Source: Pseudoips prasinana
Taxonomy: Eukaryota > Arthropoda > Insecta > Lepidoptera > Nolidae
Assembly (NCBI GenBank): GCA_951640165.1
Contig: OX621237.1
Coordinates: forward strand, 2,108,001-2,172,000
Length of the DNA: 64,000 bases
Direction of reading: 5' to 3'
Shown here: positions 48,955-59,485 of the stretch, one piece after another
Layout: the number at the start of each line of letters is the position of its first letter
Numbering within the stretch: the first letter of the stretch is position 1
Notes under the pieces: model-generated
Seen by the model: only the letters and a program-made list of their open reading frames with translations
The model's database searches: none
What the model was told of the DNA's origin: nothing
Translations under genes and position numbers: made by a program

Positions 48955-49410
48955 TTAAAAAGGCTTTTATTCACTTAGACTTTAAAAAAGCGCTTGTAAA
49001 TTGTCAGAACATGTTTGTAGTAATATATTTAAGTATACATAATTAGTTCTAGTTACATACAAATGTAAGATATCTTTGGGGGAGGCCTTTGTCCAGCAGT
49101 GGACGTCTTTCGGCTGATATGATGATGATGATGATGACATACAAATATTTAGATTGTTTGAACATTGTTAAAACATTTATAAAATTTATTTTATAAGAGT
49201 AATAAAATTTTGCTAGCTTGTATTAAGTTATTGTCAAGGATATTATATAGATAGGTTTAATTATCGAAATTTATAGTTTAAGCTATATTTTACTACATAT
49301 TGTTAGAATGGTTCAGTCTATATTAAGGTAAGAATTAAATATTATTATAATGACGGACCTTGTGTTTCTAACGACGGTCGCGCTTTAATGCTACCACCGG
49401 ATCCAATGCG
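48955..49410 (-). mobile_element. L-family element, antisense, interrupted by RTE
   Basis: AAAAGGCTTTTATTCACTTAG to GACCTTGTGTTTCTAACGACG and TACCACCGGATCCAATGCG. It includes the last part of the coding-like segment (with a stop inside it, unlike 5744-5956). Broken at 49065-49136 by a short RTE tail. Confidence 0.6.
49065..49136 (+). mobile_element. 72-bp RTE insertion with 10-bp TSD
   Basis: GATATCTTTGGGGGAGGCC, AGCAGTGGACGTCTTTCGG and (GAT)n. ACATACAAAT lies on both sides (49055-49064, 49137-49146). Confidence 0.78.
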
Positions 49411-49411
49411 T

Positions 49412-49512
49412 GCAAATGTATTTAGAAATATATAAGTATGTTTGTCAGTTGTCTGGTTGCCATAGCACAGGCTTTGCCTAGTTTGAGGTCCGATGGCAGT
49501 GTGTTAGTTGCT
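49412..49512 (+). mobile_element. SINE-C tail, headless copy
   Basis: TTTAGAAATATATAAGTATG, TCAGTTGTCTGGTTGCCATA, GTTTGAGGTCCGATGGCAGT. 5'-truncated. Confidence 0.65.
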
Positions 49513-50151
49513 GGGTTTAGGCATCCATTTAACTAGACAGGTACTTTCGGTAACTTGTTACTGACTCACTTCACGTTTAAGGTAGATATATAAATTGAAA
49601 CTAGTAAGGTACAAAGGGGTACTAAGAGGTACAAAGGGCCAGGGCTGGCACAATTTGTCCGCTCGTTACGAGACAAAGGCAACATTAGGGCATAATCTCG
49701 GTATGTCTCATTGTTGGCACTCGCACGCCCGCTAATGCGTTGGGTGGAGCAGGGCTGTCCAAAGTATTGATTCAATTATCACATATTGAATCTTTTTTTT
49801 CTAAACGAGACCAGTCTCTCCCTCTTACCCACCACTGCAACTCCTGTAAGCCAGGATCAACATCGCCACACAACAAAATGACACGGAGTAGTGAGACTCA
49901 GGCATGTCCCGGGGAATCGCTTTAACAGTCTTGGATCCCGCAACGAATTTAATCAGAAAGAAACAAGGGGGACTTAGAAAAATTAATAGTTCAACTTCCC
50001 TCCAGAGCAAAGCGGGAGACATAATGATATAAACAGGCTATAACCTCATAAAAGGAGAGAATTACAACTAGAGAAGCCAGCTGCAAAAGAAAAAAATATC
50101 AATTCATTGTAGTGATTATAGTAAATACCTGAGGCATGCACTTAAGGTAAG
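49513..50151. other. Unassigned DNA
   Basis: A GGTACAAAGGG duplication occurs at 49608 and 49629. No supported gene. Confidence 0.35.
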
Positions 50152-50365
50152 ACTGTTGGTCTAGTGGCTAATGACCCTGACTGCTAAACCAAGGGTCGTG
50201 CGTTCGATCCCCACCCAGCAAAAGTCTGTGTGTGACGAGCACCATTATTTGTTCTGTGGCTGGGAGTAATATATATATTTAGAAATATATAATTATGTTT
50301 ATCAGTTGTCTTATTGACCTAGTACCTAATTTGGGATCAGATGGCAGTGTGTTAGTTGTCACAGA
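50152..50365 (+). mobile_element. SINE-C copy, full length
   Basis: Head TTGGTCTAGTGGCTAATGAC with B box GTTCGATCCCCACC, then GTGTGACGAGCACC, TTGTTCTGTGGCTGGG and GGGATCAGATGGCAGTGTG. Confidence 0.75.
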
Positions 50366-50378
50366 TATTTATTTCTTA

Positions 50379-50692
50379 CTAGCTATGCCCGCGACTTCGT
50401 CCGCGTGTTAATTAGTTTATTTTGTATTTCATAATAAAATAAAAGATTTTTCTAAAATACAAGTATCCTAAGTTACTCCTTATTACATCAGCTACCTTCA
50501 AATAAAAGTCCCGTCTAAATCGGTCCAGCCATTTCAGAGATTAGCCGGAACAAACAGACAGACAGACAGACAAAAATTGAAAAAAATGTTATTTTGGTGT
50601 ATGTACCGTATATATATTCATATACATATAGTAAAAAACGGTTATTTCAATATTACAAACAGACACTTCAATTTTATTTATTTGTATAGATT
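50379..50692 (+). repeat. CTAGCTATGCCCGCGACTTCG dispersed repeat
   Basis: CTAGCTATGCCCGCGACTTC start, AAATCGGTCCAGCCATTTC, (CAGA)n, ending TTTATTTGTATAGATT. Another subfamily of the CTAGCTG type. Confidence 0.65.
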
Positions 50693-51394
50693 AATCTACG
50701 ACTTTTATCAAGATTCATTTAAGATTTAAAGCTTTTATGTACTTTTAGCAAGTAAAAAGGGGAGGAGCTTTCTCCGCCTTTCTATGTAGTATACAGTTTC
50801 ATAAAAATCCACGTCTTACGCAACAGATATGATATGGCCAATACACTGCTGCATCACTAAAATAACGTCGGAGAAGACACTACCACATAGCACTCTAGTT
50901 TGTGTGGATATCGGTAGCCTTTGTATTTAAGTTGTGCAAGCCATCTAATGGGCATCCGACAATCCATACCCATTAGATGGATAGCACTGCCAGCTACTCC
51001 TACTAGCTAAGCCTGTTATGCTTCAGAACATCCCTAGACTTTGACAAATATATCGCCGAACGAGGCATACATGGACCAAATCCATTTCAAAAGCACTTGC
51101 AATTAGTTTCCAATGTATACTATCAAAGCAGATATAATGTGCGTGCCTATCACCTCACCTAAGATCCCTATTGAACCCAGTTTCAAACTGAGTATCATTG
51201 AAAGGTCTATTTCTATAGAAACTTAGACAATAACGTGGCAACTTTGATAGGTGTTCAGATATCAATAACTAGATAGAGCTGCTCTTCAAAGCCTAACTAG
51301 TGTAGTAATTATATAAGTTTGGAGCACGTTTCTAACAGACACAATGAGGTGTATAATGATATAATTTGCCTAAAATACACATAGACACTGCAGG
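50693..51394. other. Unassigned DNA
   Basis: No gene. A CATCTAATGGG and CCCATTAGATGG pair near 50942-50980 forms a short hairpin. Confidence 0.35.
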
Positions 51395-51635
51395 CGAACC
51401 AAAGTCACTGACATAGCCCGAATAAGTGCAAAACTGAAGTGGCAGTGGGCGGGGCGCATAGTTCGTAGAAGGGCGTAGAAGCGTGGGCAGGCCCCCTACA
51501 AGATGGACCGATGATCTTGTGCGGGCCGCTGTAAACTGCTGGGTGCGAATAGCGCAAGACCGGCAATTGTGGAGATTTTTGGGGGAGGCCTTTGTTCAGC
51601 AGTGGACGTCTTTCGGCTGATATGATGATGATGAC
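51395..51635 (+). mobile_element. RTE LINE 3' end
   Basis: ACTGAAGTGGCAGTGGGCGG, then a deletion joining GTAGAAG to CGTGGGCAGGCCCCC, then TGTGGAGATTTTTGGGGGAG and GCTGATATGATGATGATGA. The RT C-terminal frame is broken by the deletion. Confidence 0.68.
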
Positions 51636-51949
51636 ACACTCCATTGATATTGGGAATGTAACCTAACACAACATTGTCTGTTTGTGTTCACTGTCACGTT
51701 ATCGTTGGTCAGCCTGAGCACCATGGTCTATCATACTGCAGAATATCCTGACATACATGTCCATATTCGTAGCTTTCTTGCCTCATTTCTGATGTCCGAG
51801 AGCTAAATGGTCTGGCAGGTGCCGATAGCAGAAACCCCTAAGGAACGTCAATGTTACGTATGATGCCTTATCTTCCAAACACCATGGAAGAGTATGTTAT
51901 CGTAACAGTGAAGCCCGCCAAGTAATGCGAACAAGCTAAGTTAAGGTAA
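51636..51949. other. Unassigned DNA
   Basis: No gene or recognised repeat. Confidence 0.3.
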
Positions 51950-52030
51950 CAAGGAGTTCGAGCCTTTGGTGTGGAACCTTTAGGTTGGAGCCCGTATGGC
52001 CGGTCACCCTTTCGCAATATGCAAACGATC
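51950..52030 (+). pseudogene. Fossil of the FGVETLGPWG coding family
   Basis: One frame reads VRAFGVEPLGWSPYGRSPF, aligning with FEPFGVETLGPWGPSA at 37.8 kb. Very short; supported only by that similarity. Confidence 0.3.
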
Positions 52031-52414
52031 AGTTCATTATTATTATAACCAGAAGGTTAGGTTTTTCTTCGACAGCATATCATCAATGCCGTACTACTCG
52101 CCAATGAGGCTATTCATATAGCTTTTGTGAAATCAGACCCTTTTTTATGAAGTGTTGCAATTTTATATTAATTATTCTTTAACTCGTTATTGAGTTTATT
52201 GTATTTTACTGTATATTTTAACGGCGTCCATATTGAATATTCTGAAATTGAATTTAATCTTTGTAAGCCACTACGGTTAAATCTACTTAGAAATTCATTT
52301 AAATGCCATTGTTCTACAGGATATGATTCTATGTTGAAACTTAGCTCTAATGCTTCATTCTCATTATGTTATTATAGAGAAAAAGGCGCTCATAGCTAGA
52401 TGGTTTCACCTGTC
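52031..52414. other. Unassigned AT-rich DNA
   Basis: A 69-aa frame at 52190-52399 has no recognisable domain and coding-unlike composition. Nothing else seen. Confidence 0.35.
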
Positions 52415-52650
52415 CTTAAGTGGTCAGTGTGGTTTAGTAACAAGGTTCGTGGTCAGTCCATAGATAGGTGACCGCCAAAATGGTTTAATTAATATTAATA
52501 TATTATAAAAAGCGTCTCCGTGCTTTGGACGCCACGTTAAGCTGTCGGTCCCGGTTGTAGTCATTAGGCAACGGTCGTTAAGCCATGTCAGAGGCCTAGT
52601 GGGCGGCTTGCACAACTTTGACGCTAGGGTAACCACTGCCCATATGATCA
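52415..52650 (-). repeat. Block N, antisense
   Basis: CAGTCCATAGATAGGTGACC, CGTCTCCGTGCTTTGGACG, AGTCATTAGGCAACGGTCG and GGGTAACCACTGCCCATATG. Confidence 0.6.
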
Positions 52651-53554
52651 GTAAGTAAGTAATTAAAGAGAAAAATGCTATAATCTTTTTTTATGATTTC
52701 TTAATTAGAGCATGACTTTTGTAAAGACATTCTAACACGTATTTAAAAATTACATCCACAAATTTATCAATTTCTACTAATCCCAAGAGGGTAACGATGT
52801 CTTCGAAACTCTATACAATAAAAACGAGTGCACCGCCTTATTGTCAACCCTAGCGCTCACTCCCGGCACATAATGAGCATATTACATAAAAGAGCTCACT
52901 CTATTCAGGAGAATAAATTAGATTCACACAATGAATAGCGCACTCCAGACGTCTTGCCAATAATTATTGTGTACAGGATCGTAATTGGTGAGTCCTTGGA
53001 GAAGAATACATTTAAAATGAAGCTTTTTTATAACAGGTAACATACTAAAAAACATATTTTTCTTTCTATCGTAATATATAAAAGAAGAGTGATTTTCCTC
53101 TCGCTAACTAGACATTAAAGTTCAAACCCTGCGGGACCTAAAAACCTATGAGGAGGAAAGTAGGCTAGTTACCAGTTAATCTATGGACCACATCGGACCA
53201 CAAAATCCTAGCCAGGAAACAGTTACCAAAATGGTTAGGTCGGATATCAGGTTTTATAAGGCCTGTAACGCATCTTAAATTTTAATAATTAATTGTACTG
53301 GCTATTGGTAGTATTAATTGTGAGGCGCTCACTCTTGCCAATGCAATTTATTTTACTTTACTGGGTATACTGAATTTGTGTGTTATCGTCATAACAAAAC
53401 TGGTTACCTATAAAGAATCGATGACTCTGATGCACGGACAAACTCTAATGAGTTTATGATTGCATCAAATATTACGTAATTAGTTTAAGTTCTCTTTATA
53501 TTAATAAATAAATAAAAATCTACCAAAAAAAAAATTTGCACGCTGCCAGATATA
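52651..53554. other. Unassigned AT-rich DNA
   Basis: No gene or recognised repeat over 0.9 kb. Confidence 0.35.
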
Positions 53555-53730
53555 GATGGGTGGCCGCCAAAGTGGTTTATTTTCTGTGCATATGTGTGCT
53601 TTGCAGGGCACGTTAAGTTGTCCCGGTGATAGTCGTTAGAGTGACCAGCAGTCGATAAACTATGTCAGAAGCCTGCACATTCACTTAAACAACTCTGACA
53701 CTAGGGTAACCCCTGCCCATACGATAAAGC
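53555..53730 (-). repeat. Block N, antisense
   Basis: TAGATGGGTGGCCGCCAAAG, GTGATAGTCGTTAGAGTGAC and AGGGTAACCCCTGCCCATAC. Confidence 0.55.
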
Positions 53731-53734
53731 AAAG

Positions 53735-53990
53735 ATAATATTAGACAACCTTCCAACAATTCCTCTGAGATCGAATCGGAAATGTTGAAACTTCAGGCGA
53801 ATCAAAGCTACCGACATAACCCAAAAAACTGCCAACCTGAAGTGGCAGTGGGCAGGGCACATAGCTCGTAGAACCGATAGACACTGGAGTGGAAAGGTTC
53901 TCAAGTGGTGACCAAGAACTGGAAGACGCACAATTAAGGGAGTGCTTTGTCCAGATGTGCAAATCTTTTAACTAACATGACGAAGATGAT
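53735..53990 (+). pseudogene. RTE LINE 3' end, decayed
   Basis: GAGATCGAATCGGAAATGTTG, CTGAAGTGGCAGTGGGCAGG, CATAGCTCGTAGAACCGATA, AGACGCACAATTAAGGGAG then CAGATGTGCAAATCTTTT and GACGAAGATGATGA. Several deletions remove the end of the RT domain. Confidence 0.6.
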
Positions 53991-54032
53991 GAGCTTCATA
54001 AGCACGTCATTTAAGTAAATAAATATTAGTTA

Positions 54033-54359
54033 CTAGCTGCGCCTCGCTGTTTTACCCGCGTTAAATTTTATAAATTATCACAGCTCCTCCCCCGTATGTG
54101 ATAGCGTGATAATATGTAGCCCATATGTTGACCCGACCTCTTAGTAATGTTCATGCAAAAATTGAAGTAAATCTTTGTTGAAGTAAATTTTTGAGTTTAG
54201 CCCGGACATACATACAGACAAACAGACACACAGACAAAAATTCTAAAAACTATATTTTTGGCTTCGATATTGATGGTAGATCACGCCCCAAGTATCCTTT
54301 TTAAAAAATATTCAATGTACAGTTTTGACTTTCCTACGATTTTATTATATGTATAGATA
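54033..54359 (+). repeat. CTAGCTGCGCCTCGCTG dispersed repeat
   Basis: CTAGCTGCGCCTCGCTGTTT start, ATCACAGCTCCTCCCCCG, GTTTAGCCCGGACATACATA, ATTATATGTATAGATA end. Confidence 0.7.
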
Positions 54360-54522
54360 ATATACGAGTTACATACACGAAACCATATATTGATTTGAGC
54401 ACCGTTGACCGATATAGCGTAAAACGATATTAGAAGTCCGTTAAAAATAATTAGACGAAACGAGATCTAATAAATTATTGATGCAATAAAATGACTCATA
54501 AAATTGTGTTAAAATATAATAT
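54360..54522. other. Unassigned DNA
   Basis: Target region of mariner copy 2; no gene seen. Confidence 0.3.
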
Positions 54523-54524
54523 TA

Positions 54525-55806
54525 GGTCTTTACCTATGAAATTGCCGTTCTGCAGTACTGGCCATTTCAAATCAAAATAATTTTTGTTTGGCTAAGAATT
54601 CTAATTTCTAATTAATTTTATTTTAAAAACATGGATTCTTTTTCCCAAAAGTAGTCATTTCTTTATTGATTAGTGTTACATTTTCATCGCATTTCAATCT
54701 TTTTCGTCATCATGGATACGTTAAAAATTCGAGTAATTATGGAATATGAGTACCGTCGTGGCAGCAACGCGGCACAAGCGGCACGCAACATCAACGACGT
54801 TTACGGAGCTAACACTACAAACCAACGCACCACCTGTTATTGGTTTGCTCGCTTCCGTTCTGGAAATTTCGACCTGAAAAATGAACCTCGCGGTCGTCCG
54901 AAGACTTTGGTCGACAATGACGAATTAAAGGCGGTTGTGGAAGCTGATGATACACAATCTACGGCTGAATTAGCAGCAGCTTTCGACGTTAGCGTCAAAA
55001 CAATATTGGTCCATTTGCGTCAAATTGGCAAGGTAAAAAAGCTTGACAAATGGGTGCCCCACGAACTCAATGATCGCCAGCGCGAAGTACGCGTCGAGAC
55101 GTGCCTTGCACTGCTCAACAGACACACAAATGAAGGAATTTTGAACCGCATTGTTACCTGCGATGAAAAATGGATTCTGTTTGATAACCGCAAGCGCTCA
55201 GCAAGTTGGTTGGATCCTGGTTCAGCACCTAAACAATGCCCTAAACGAAAACTTACCCCTAGAAAAGTGATGGTCACTGTTTGGTGGTCTAGCGCCGGTG
55301 TGATTCATCACAGCTTCTTACCAAACGGGGTGAGCATTACTGCAGATGTGTACTGTGAAGAACTGAGCACAATGATGGAGAAGCTGGCGCATCTCCAACC
55401 AGCATTGGTCAATCGCTCGTCTCCGCTGCTCCTGCACGACAACGCGCGACCTCATACTGCACAGCAGACGGTCTCCAAGTTGCAAGAACTGGGGTTGGAA
55501 GCTCTCCGTCATCCGCCCTACTCACCAGACCTTGCGCCTACAGACTACTACTTTTTCCAGAATTTGGATAACTTCTTGGCGGGAAAAAAATTCAATACCC
55601 GAGAGGCAGTACAAAATGCCTTTGAAGAATTTGTTGCCTCCCGTCCAGCTGATTTCTTTAAGAAGGGCATCAATAAACTGCCACTGCGATGGCAAAGATG
55701 CATTGATTGCATGGGTGATTACTTCGATTAATACAAATAAAAAAATTCATGAAAAAAATTCGTTTAAATTTTTTCATACAAAACGGCAATTTCATAGGTA
55801 AAGACC
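54525..55806 (+). mobile_element. Complete mariner element, copy 2 (1282 bp)
   Basis: Same TIRs and length as copy 1, flanked by TA at 54523-54524 and 55807-55808. It differs from copy 1 in the 5' leader by two substitutions near 54600-54640 (TTTCTAATT against TTTCAAATT; TTTCCC against TTTTCC). The 3' UTRs look identical. Confidence 0.92.
54712..55731 (+). CDS. Mariner DD34D transposase, intact, copy 2
   Basis: 339 aa, identical in predicted sequence to the transposase at 44362-45381, so the domain and catalytic description there applies. The leader between TIR and Met is about 187 bp. The stop TAA is followed by 75 bp to the element's end, including AATAAAAAAATTC, which could serve as a poly(A) signal. 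Its flank is unassigned DNA rather than a known element, so insertion here interrupts nothing recognisable. Confidence 0.92.
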   Translation: MDTLKIRVIMEYEYRRGSNAAQAARNINDVYGANTTNQRTTCYWFARFRSGNFDLKNEPRGRPKTLVDNDELKAVVEADDTQSTAELAAAFDVSVKTILVHLRQIGKVKKLDKWVPHELNDRQREVRVETCLALLNRHTNEGILNRIVTCDEKWILFDNRKRSASWLDPGSAPKQCPKRKLTPRKVMVTVWWSSAGVIHHSFLPNGVSITADVYCEELSTMMEKLAHLQPALVNRSSPLLLHDNARPHTAQQTVSKLQELGLEALRHPPYSPDLAPTDYYFFQNLDNFLAGKKFNTREAVQNAFEEFVASRPADFFKKGINKLPLRWQRCIDCMGDYFD

Positions 55807-55808
55807 TA

Positions 55809-56239
55809 TTATAATCAAAAGCTCGAGCTTCTAACAAGGAGAGTTCCATCGACTATCGCTGAACATCAATCACAATTAGATATTGATAAAAACCGCGTGA
55901 AGCTCTTGTCGTAAAATTCTGCTCCAATTAAATAATCGCAACGTAAACTTGATTGATATTTCACGAAAATAAGTTACGAGCCCTTAAAAATGATTAATGG
56001 GGTTTAAATTCGGTGGCGGCTGATAGGAGGGAGTTTCAAGTTTTTTTTTATTATTGTGACACCTTGAGAGGGGGAATCCGTGGATTTAGGAAACAGGATT
56101 TGGGTTTTAAATTCCAAAAATAATAAGAAATTTGCGTTTTTCGCTATGCTCCCGTTTCAAATACATATATGTATTTCCATATTGTACAATTACATATGGT
56201 GCGAAGTAATACAGTGCAGGATGTTTACTTGGACCTATA
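55809..56239. other. Unassigned DNA
   Basis: No gene or recognised repeat. Confidence 0.3.
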
Positions 56240-56415
56240 TTCTCTTTACAATAACTTAATATGCTAGCTTTGTAACAAAATCATTACTATCATAAATTAA
56301 ATATTATTTCTAAATGTTTGTAGTACCCATAAATAATTATGTGTACTAGAAATATTATTACAAACATGTTGGTTTTAAAGTATACGGGAATAAAAACCTT
56401 ATTTTAATTATGTTA
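56240..56415 (+). mobile_element. L-family 3' end, diverged
   Basis: CTTTACAATAACTTAATATG, GTACTAGAAATATTATTAC, CAAACATGTTGGTTTTAAAG, GGGAATAAAAACC. The CTATTTACAAGCGC segment has been lost. Confidence 0.5.
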
Positions 56416-56502
56416 TTTTATCAATACGGCAAATATGCAGATGGCCAACCTTATGGAAAGCGGTTACCATAATCACTATGACACTCATGGTATCCGATTA
56501 TA

Positions 56503-56701
56503 TATAATAATAAGCTGGGGCATTATTCACACGGCCATCTGATTCCAAACTAAGCAGAGCTTGTTCTATGGAAACCAGAAAACTGATATAGATAGACAGA
56601 CAGACATGTTCATGCACACAAATATCTGTCCTGGGTGTGAATCGAACCCACGACTTCAAGCGTGAAAAGCAAATATATGCCAACCACACCAACAGACCCT
56701 T
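56503..56701 (-). mobile_element. SINE-B copy
   Basis: Antisense tail (AATAATAATAA), GATTCCAAACTAAGCAGAGC, TATCTGTCCTGGGTGTGAAT and head GAATCGAACCCACGAC. The middle is about 50 bp shorter than in the 12.7-kb copy. Confidence 0.7.
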
Positions 56702-56999
56702 CAATGTTATACACCGTGAAGTTATAAAATTAGGAATTGGAATCCTCAACAATAATGTTCGAAATTCGACCATTAAGGTTCTATAGTCAAAGACTATAGA
56801 CATTAAAGACAAATTATATTAATCTGTTCTCAGTTTTGACAGTCAGTTTGTCATCTCTTCTCAATTTGATCAATTTGGTGCGTGTTGAAAGAAGAATTGA
56901 ATTGATATGTAATGTTATTTGTTAAAATAATTTACTTCTAATGTCCATTATAAAAAATATTAGCTTCCTGCATACACCATAAATTTTAACGGTACCAAT
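56702..56999. other. Unassigned DNA
   Basis: CTATAGTCAAAGACTATAG near 56771 is a small hairpin; otherwise nothing. Confidence 0.3.
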
Positions 57000-57092
57000 T
57001 TTTTTTTTTTTTAGTAACCATGTCACACAGATTATCCTAGCCCCAAACTAAGCAAAGCTTGTACTATGGATACCAGGCGACGATATACTCAT
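57000..57092 (-). mobile_element. SINE-A tail, headless copy with long T run
   Basis: About 15 T (antisense A tail), then CATGTCACACAGATTATCC and ATACCAGGCGACGATATAC. 5'-truncated. Confidence 0.6.
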
Positions 57093-57894
57093 ATTTCATA
57101 CTCTTCCGTTCGTGCAATTTTTGTAAAAGGGGTACAAAGTTTTAGCTTTACGTCTTCATATTATGATTAGCACCTACCATAAGAATTCCAATAAATTTGT
57201 CAAATCTTTACAAAAACCAAAGCTTCACGAGAACTGTGTAGTTTGCAAAATAATGAAATGTTCTTCGATTCTCCATCGTATCGGTATGCAACTCGCGCTA
57301 TTTCTCCGCGTCTATCGTAATATTATAATTGGCATCGCTGCTATAATGGGCCCGTACAGCTCCTGGTCTCGTACTATTGTTTACCAGCGTGTTAAAGAGT
57401 GGTTTCATAACTTACGAATGGAAGTGAATAATCTGTTTCTTTCGGGAATGGGACGATCTGCTACTCTAAGAGAAAACAAAGCCGTGGCAAGGCCTGCTAA
57501 TAAGTATTAACAGAAGTGTAAAAGTGTTTTCTTCTTCTATGGTATGGGAACTTGTGAGTATAACGCCGGATGTCACCACTGGCTATAGTACCACTTGTAA
57601 TCAATGCAGCTTGTAAACAAATACTTAAACAATACTTTACTACCTATGAGTACCTGTAGTTGGGTTTGATTGCGACGATAATTATTATTAGTCTCATAAC
57701 TGTATGCCTACCAATACTGACAAAAGTATAAAAAAGAATAATATATAATAGTAGTGCGGGTAGTATAATAAAAAAGCAATGGCCACGATTTAAGTAACAT
57801 TTACCGGATAATATTAAAGTTACAGTTGTTTTCGTTTTTTGTTGTTCTAATAAATGTGCTTAATATATGCTCTAAATGTATTGTTTATTTAACT
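57093..57894. other. Unassigned DNA with a weak 115-aa frame
   Basis: A frame at 57163-57510 (plus) includes a hydrophobic segment (QLALFLRVYRNIIIGIAAIM) and YQRVKEWFHNLRMEV. No domain, no promoter or splice context, and no clear codon bias. Most likely chance, but it is the longest frame in this stretch. Confidence 0.25.
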
Positions 57895-58066
57895 TATTAT
57901 CAGGCAGAAAATACTACACTCTACGCCGCCCGCGGAGGATGAATAAAGAACTCATCAGAAATACTCTACAGCGGCGTGCGTAGTACTACACCGTAGGACC
58001 TACTACGACGTAGCTCGTGCGACGCTCAACGCTTCCCGCAGCCGTAGTACAATCGATGCCAAGACA
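57895..58066. repeat. Possible low-order repeat with GTAGTACTAC motifs
   Basis: CTACGCCGCCCGCGGAGGA, GCGTAGTACTACACCGTAGG, CCTACTACGACGTAG and GCCGTAGTAC are self-similar and CpG-rich. Similar motifs recur in moth repeats by memory; unproven. Confidence 0.3.
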
Positions 58067-58096
58067 GGATCAGTGGATAAACTTCGACTTTGACGT

Positions 58097-58371
58097 CTTT
58101 TTTAGGGTTCCGTATCCAAAGGGTAAAACGGGACCCTATTACTAAGACTTCGTTGTCTTTCTGTCCATCTGTCACCAGGCTGTATCTCATGAACCGTGAT
58201 AGTTACACAGATTATATATATGAATATTTCTGTTGCTGATATAACAACAAATACTTAAAAAACAAAATAAAATAAATATTTAAGGGGACAAACGTACATT
58301 TTTTACACGTTTTTATAGATAATATACGGAACCCTTCGTGCGTGAGTCCGACTCGCACTTGGCCGGTTTTT
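58097..58371 (+). repeat. GGGTTCCGTA...CTTGGCCGG dispersed repeat
   Basis: TTTTTAGGGTTCCGTATCC, AAAACGGGACCCTATTACTA, CACCAGGCTGTATCTCATGA, CGGAACCCTTCGTGCGTGAG and ACTCGCACTTGGCCGGTTTT. The ends GGTTCCGTA and TACGGAACC are inverted inside it. This is a very widespread moth repeat, by memory; it is the only copy in this window. Confidence 0.65.
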
Positions 58372-58734
58372 ACATAAACCGTATGGACTCTTTTTGTAGG
58401 AAACAATAACAAGATACGAGACTTGATCTTACGAATTTAAATGCATAGCTAAGAATTTGTCACAGCGGAAGTAAATAAAATAGTTACAGCATATAATCGT
58501 ACATCGTCGTTGAGGAAACCATACCTTAACCCTTTACGGGAATATCTGGAATCGAGAACACAGAAATACAGGAGTATTTGGCGTATCGGGAATCCGGAAT
58601 CAATTAATAAGGAGGTTAGCACATGCCGCGAGTGCCTCTATCCGACAATAGTTGGCCAACTTTGTACGTGAGCTAACGTGCTTGCAAATATTTAACGATT
58701 TCGTCGATTAACGGCGGAAAGATATGCAGTCCCT
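58372..58734. other. Unassigned DNA
   Basis: No gene or recognised repeat. Confidence 0.3.
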
Positions 58735-58900
58735 TAAGGGGTAAGGTTGGTGTATTGATTTTGATTTTGGGATTTTCTTTAAAGAAAGTTTCGCAGTATC
58801 AGCCCGAAGTTGGCGGTATTTACACACCCGTGCCTCGGAGAACACGTAAAATCGTCGGTCTTGTATCTGACCTCTTTCCGGTCGAGTCTTTCAGTCTTCA
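58735..58900 (-). repeat. Block O, antisense
   Basis: GGGATTTTCTTTAAAGAAAG, AGTATCAGCCCGAAGTTGGC and CTGACCTCTTTCCGGTCGAG. Confidence 0.55.
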
Positions 58901-59485
58901 TTGGAACTCGCCACCGCTTCCGATATTCGACCAAGAGTACTTTATTGATTTTGGTAATTCTCTGTTTAAGACGCTCCGGTTGTTTTAGAGTACATAGGGA
59001 ACATGCATACAAACATAAATTTTATATATACAGATTTTTTGTCGCTTATGTGTTAATTTACGGTATATCCAATCTCCATTCCGAATTTTATCACAATCGA
59101 GTCCGCCGTCTTTGGGTGACTGAATAAAAAAATTCTTGGAAAAAATAAAAAAAAATACCAAAATTTCATAATAATATTTCTGTTGTTCCGATCGATACCA
59201 AGCGTTGCAGGATAACCCGCTGGGCTAATATGTATAATGAAGATGCTGGTAATGTACCTAGTGGGATGATCATCGTGAATCACATGTTGAAAATTTATTT
59301 AATTGGACAACCAGTAGTTGTTACATTGTGTCTTACGTATAGATTATTAAGTACAAAATTATAAGTAAATGCACAACAAAAAATTACGTAGTTGTTGTTA
59401 TTTGTTGTCGCATATTGTTTTGCGCTGATATATTGTATGAAATTTCATCATCAATATCATCAACGATTCGATATGCAAACTAAGG
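58901..59485. other. Unassigned DNA
   Basis: No supported gene. Small frames on both strands lack domains. Confidence 0.3.

Noticed and set aside
57163..57510. A 115-residue frame as a host gene
   Set aside because: No domain, codon bias or splice context; kept only as a weak note under unassigned DNA.
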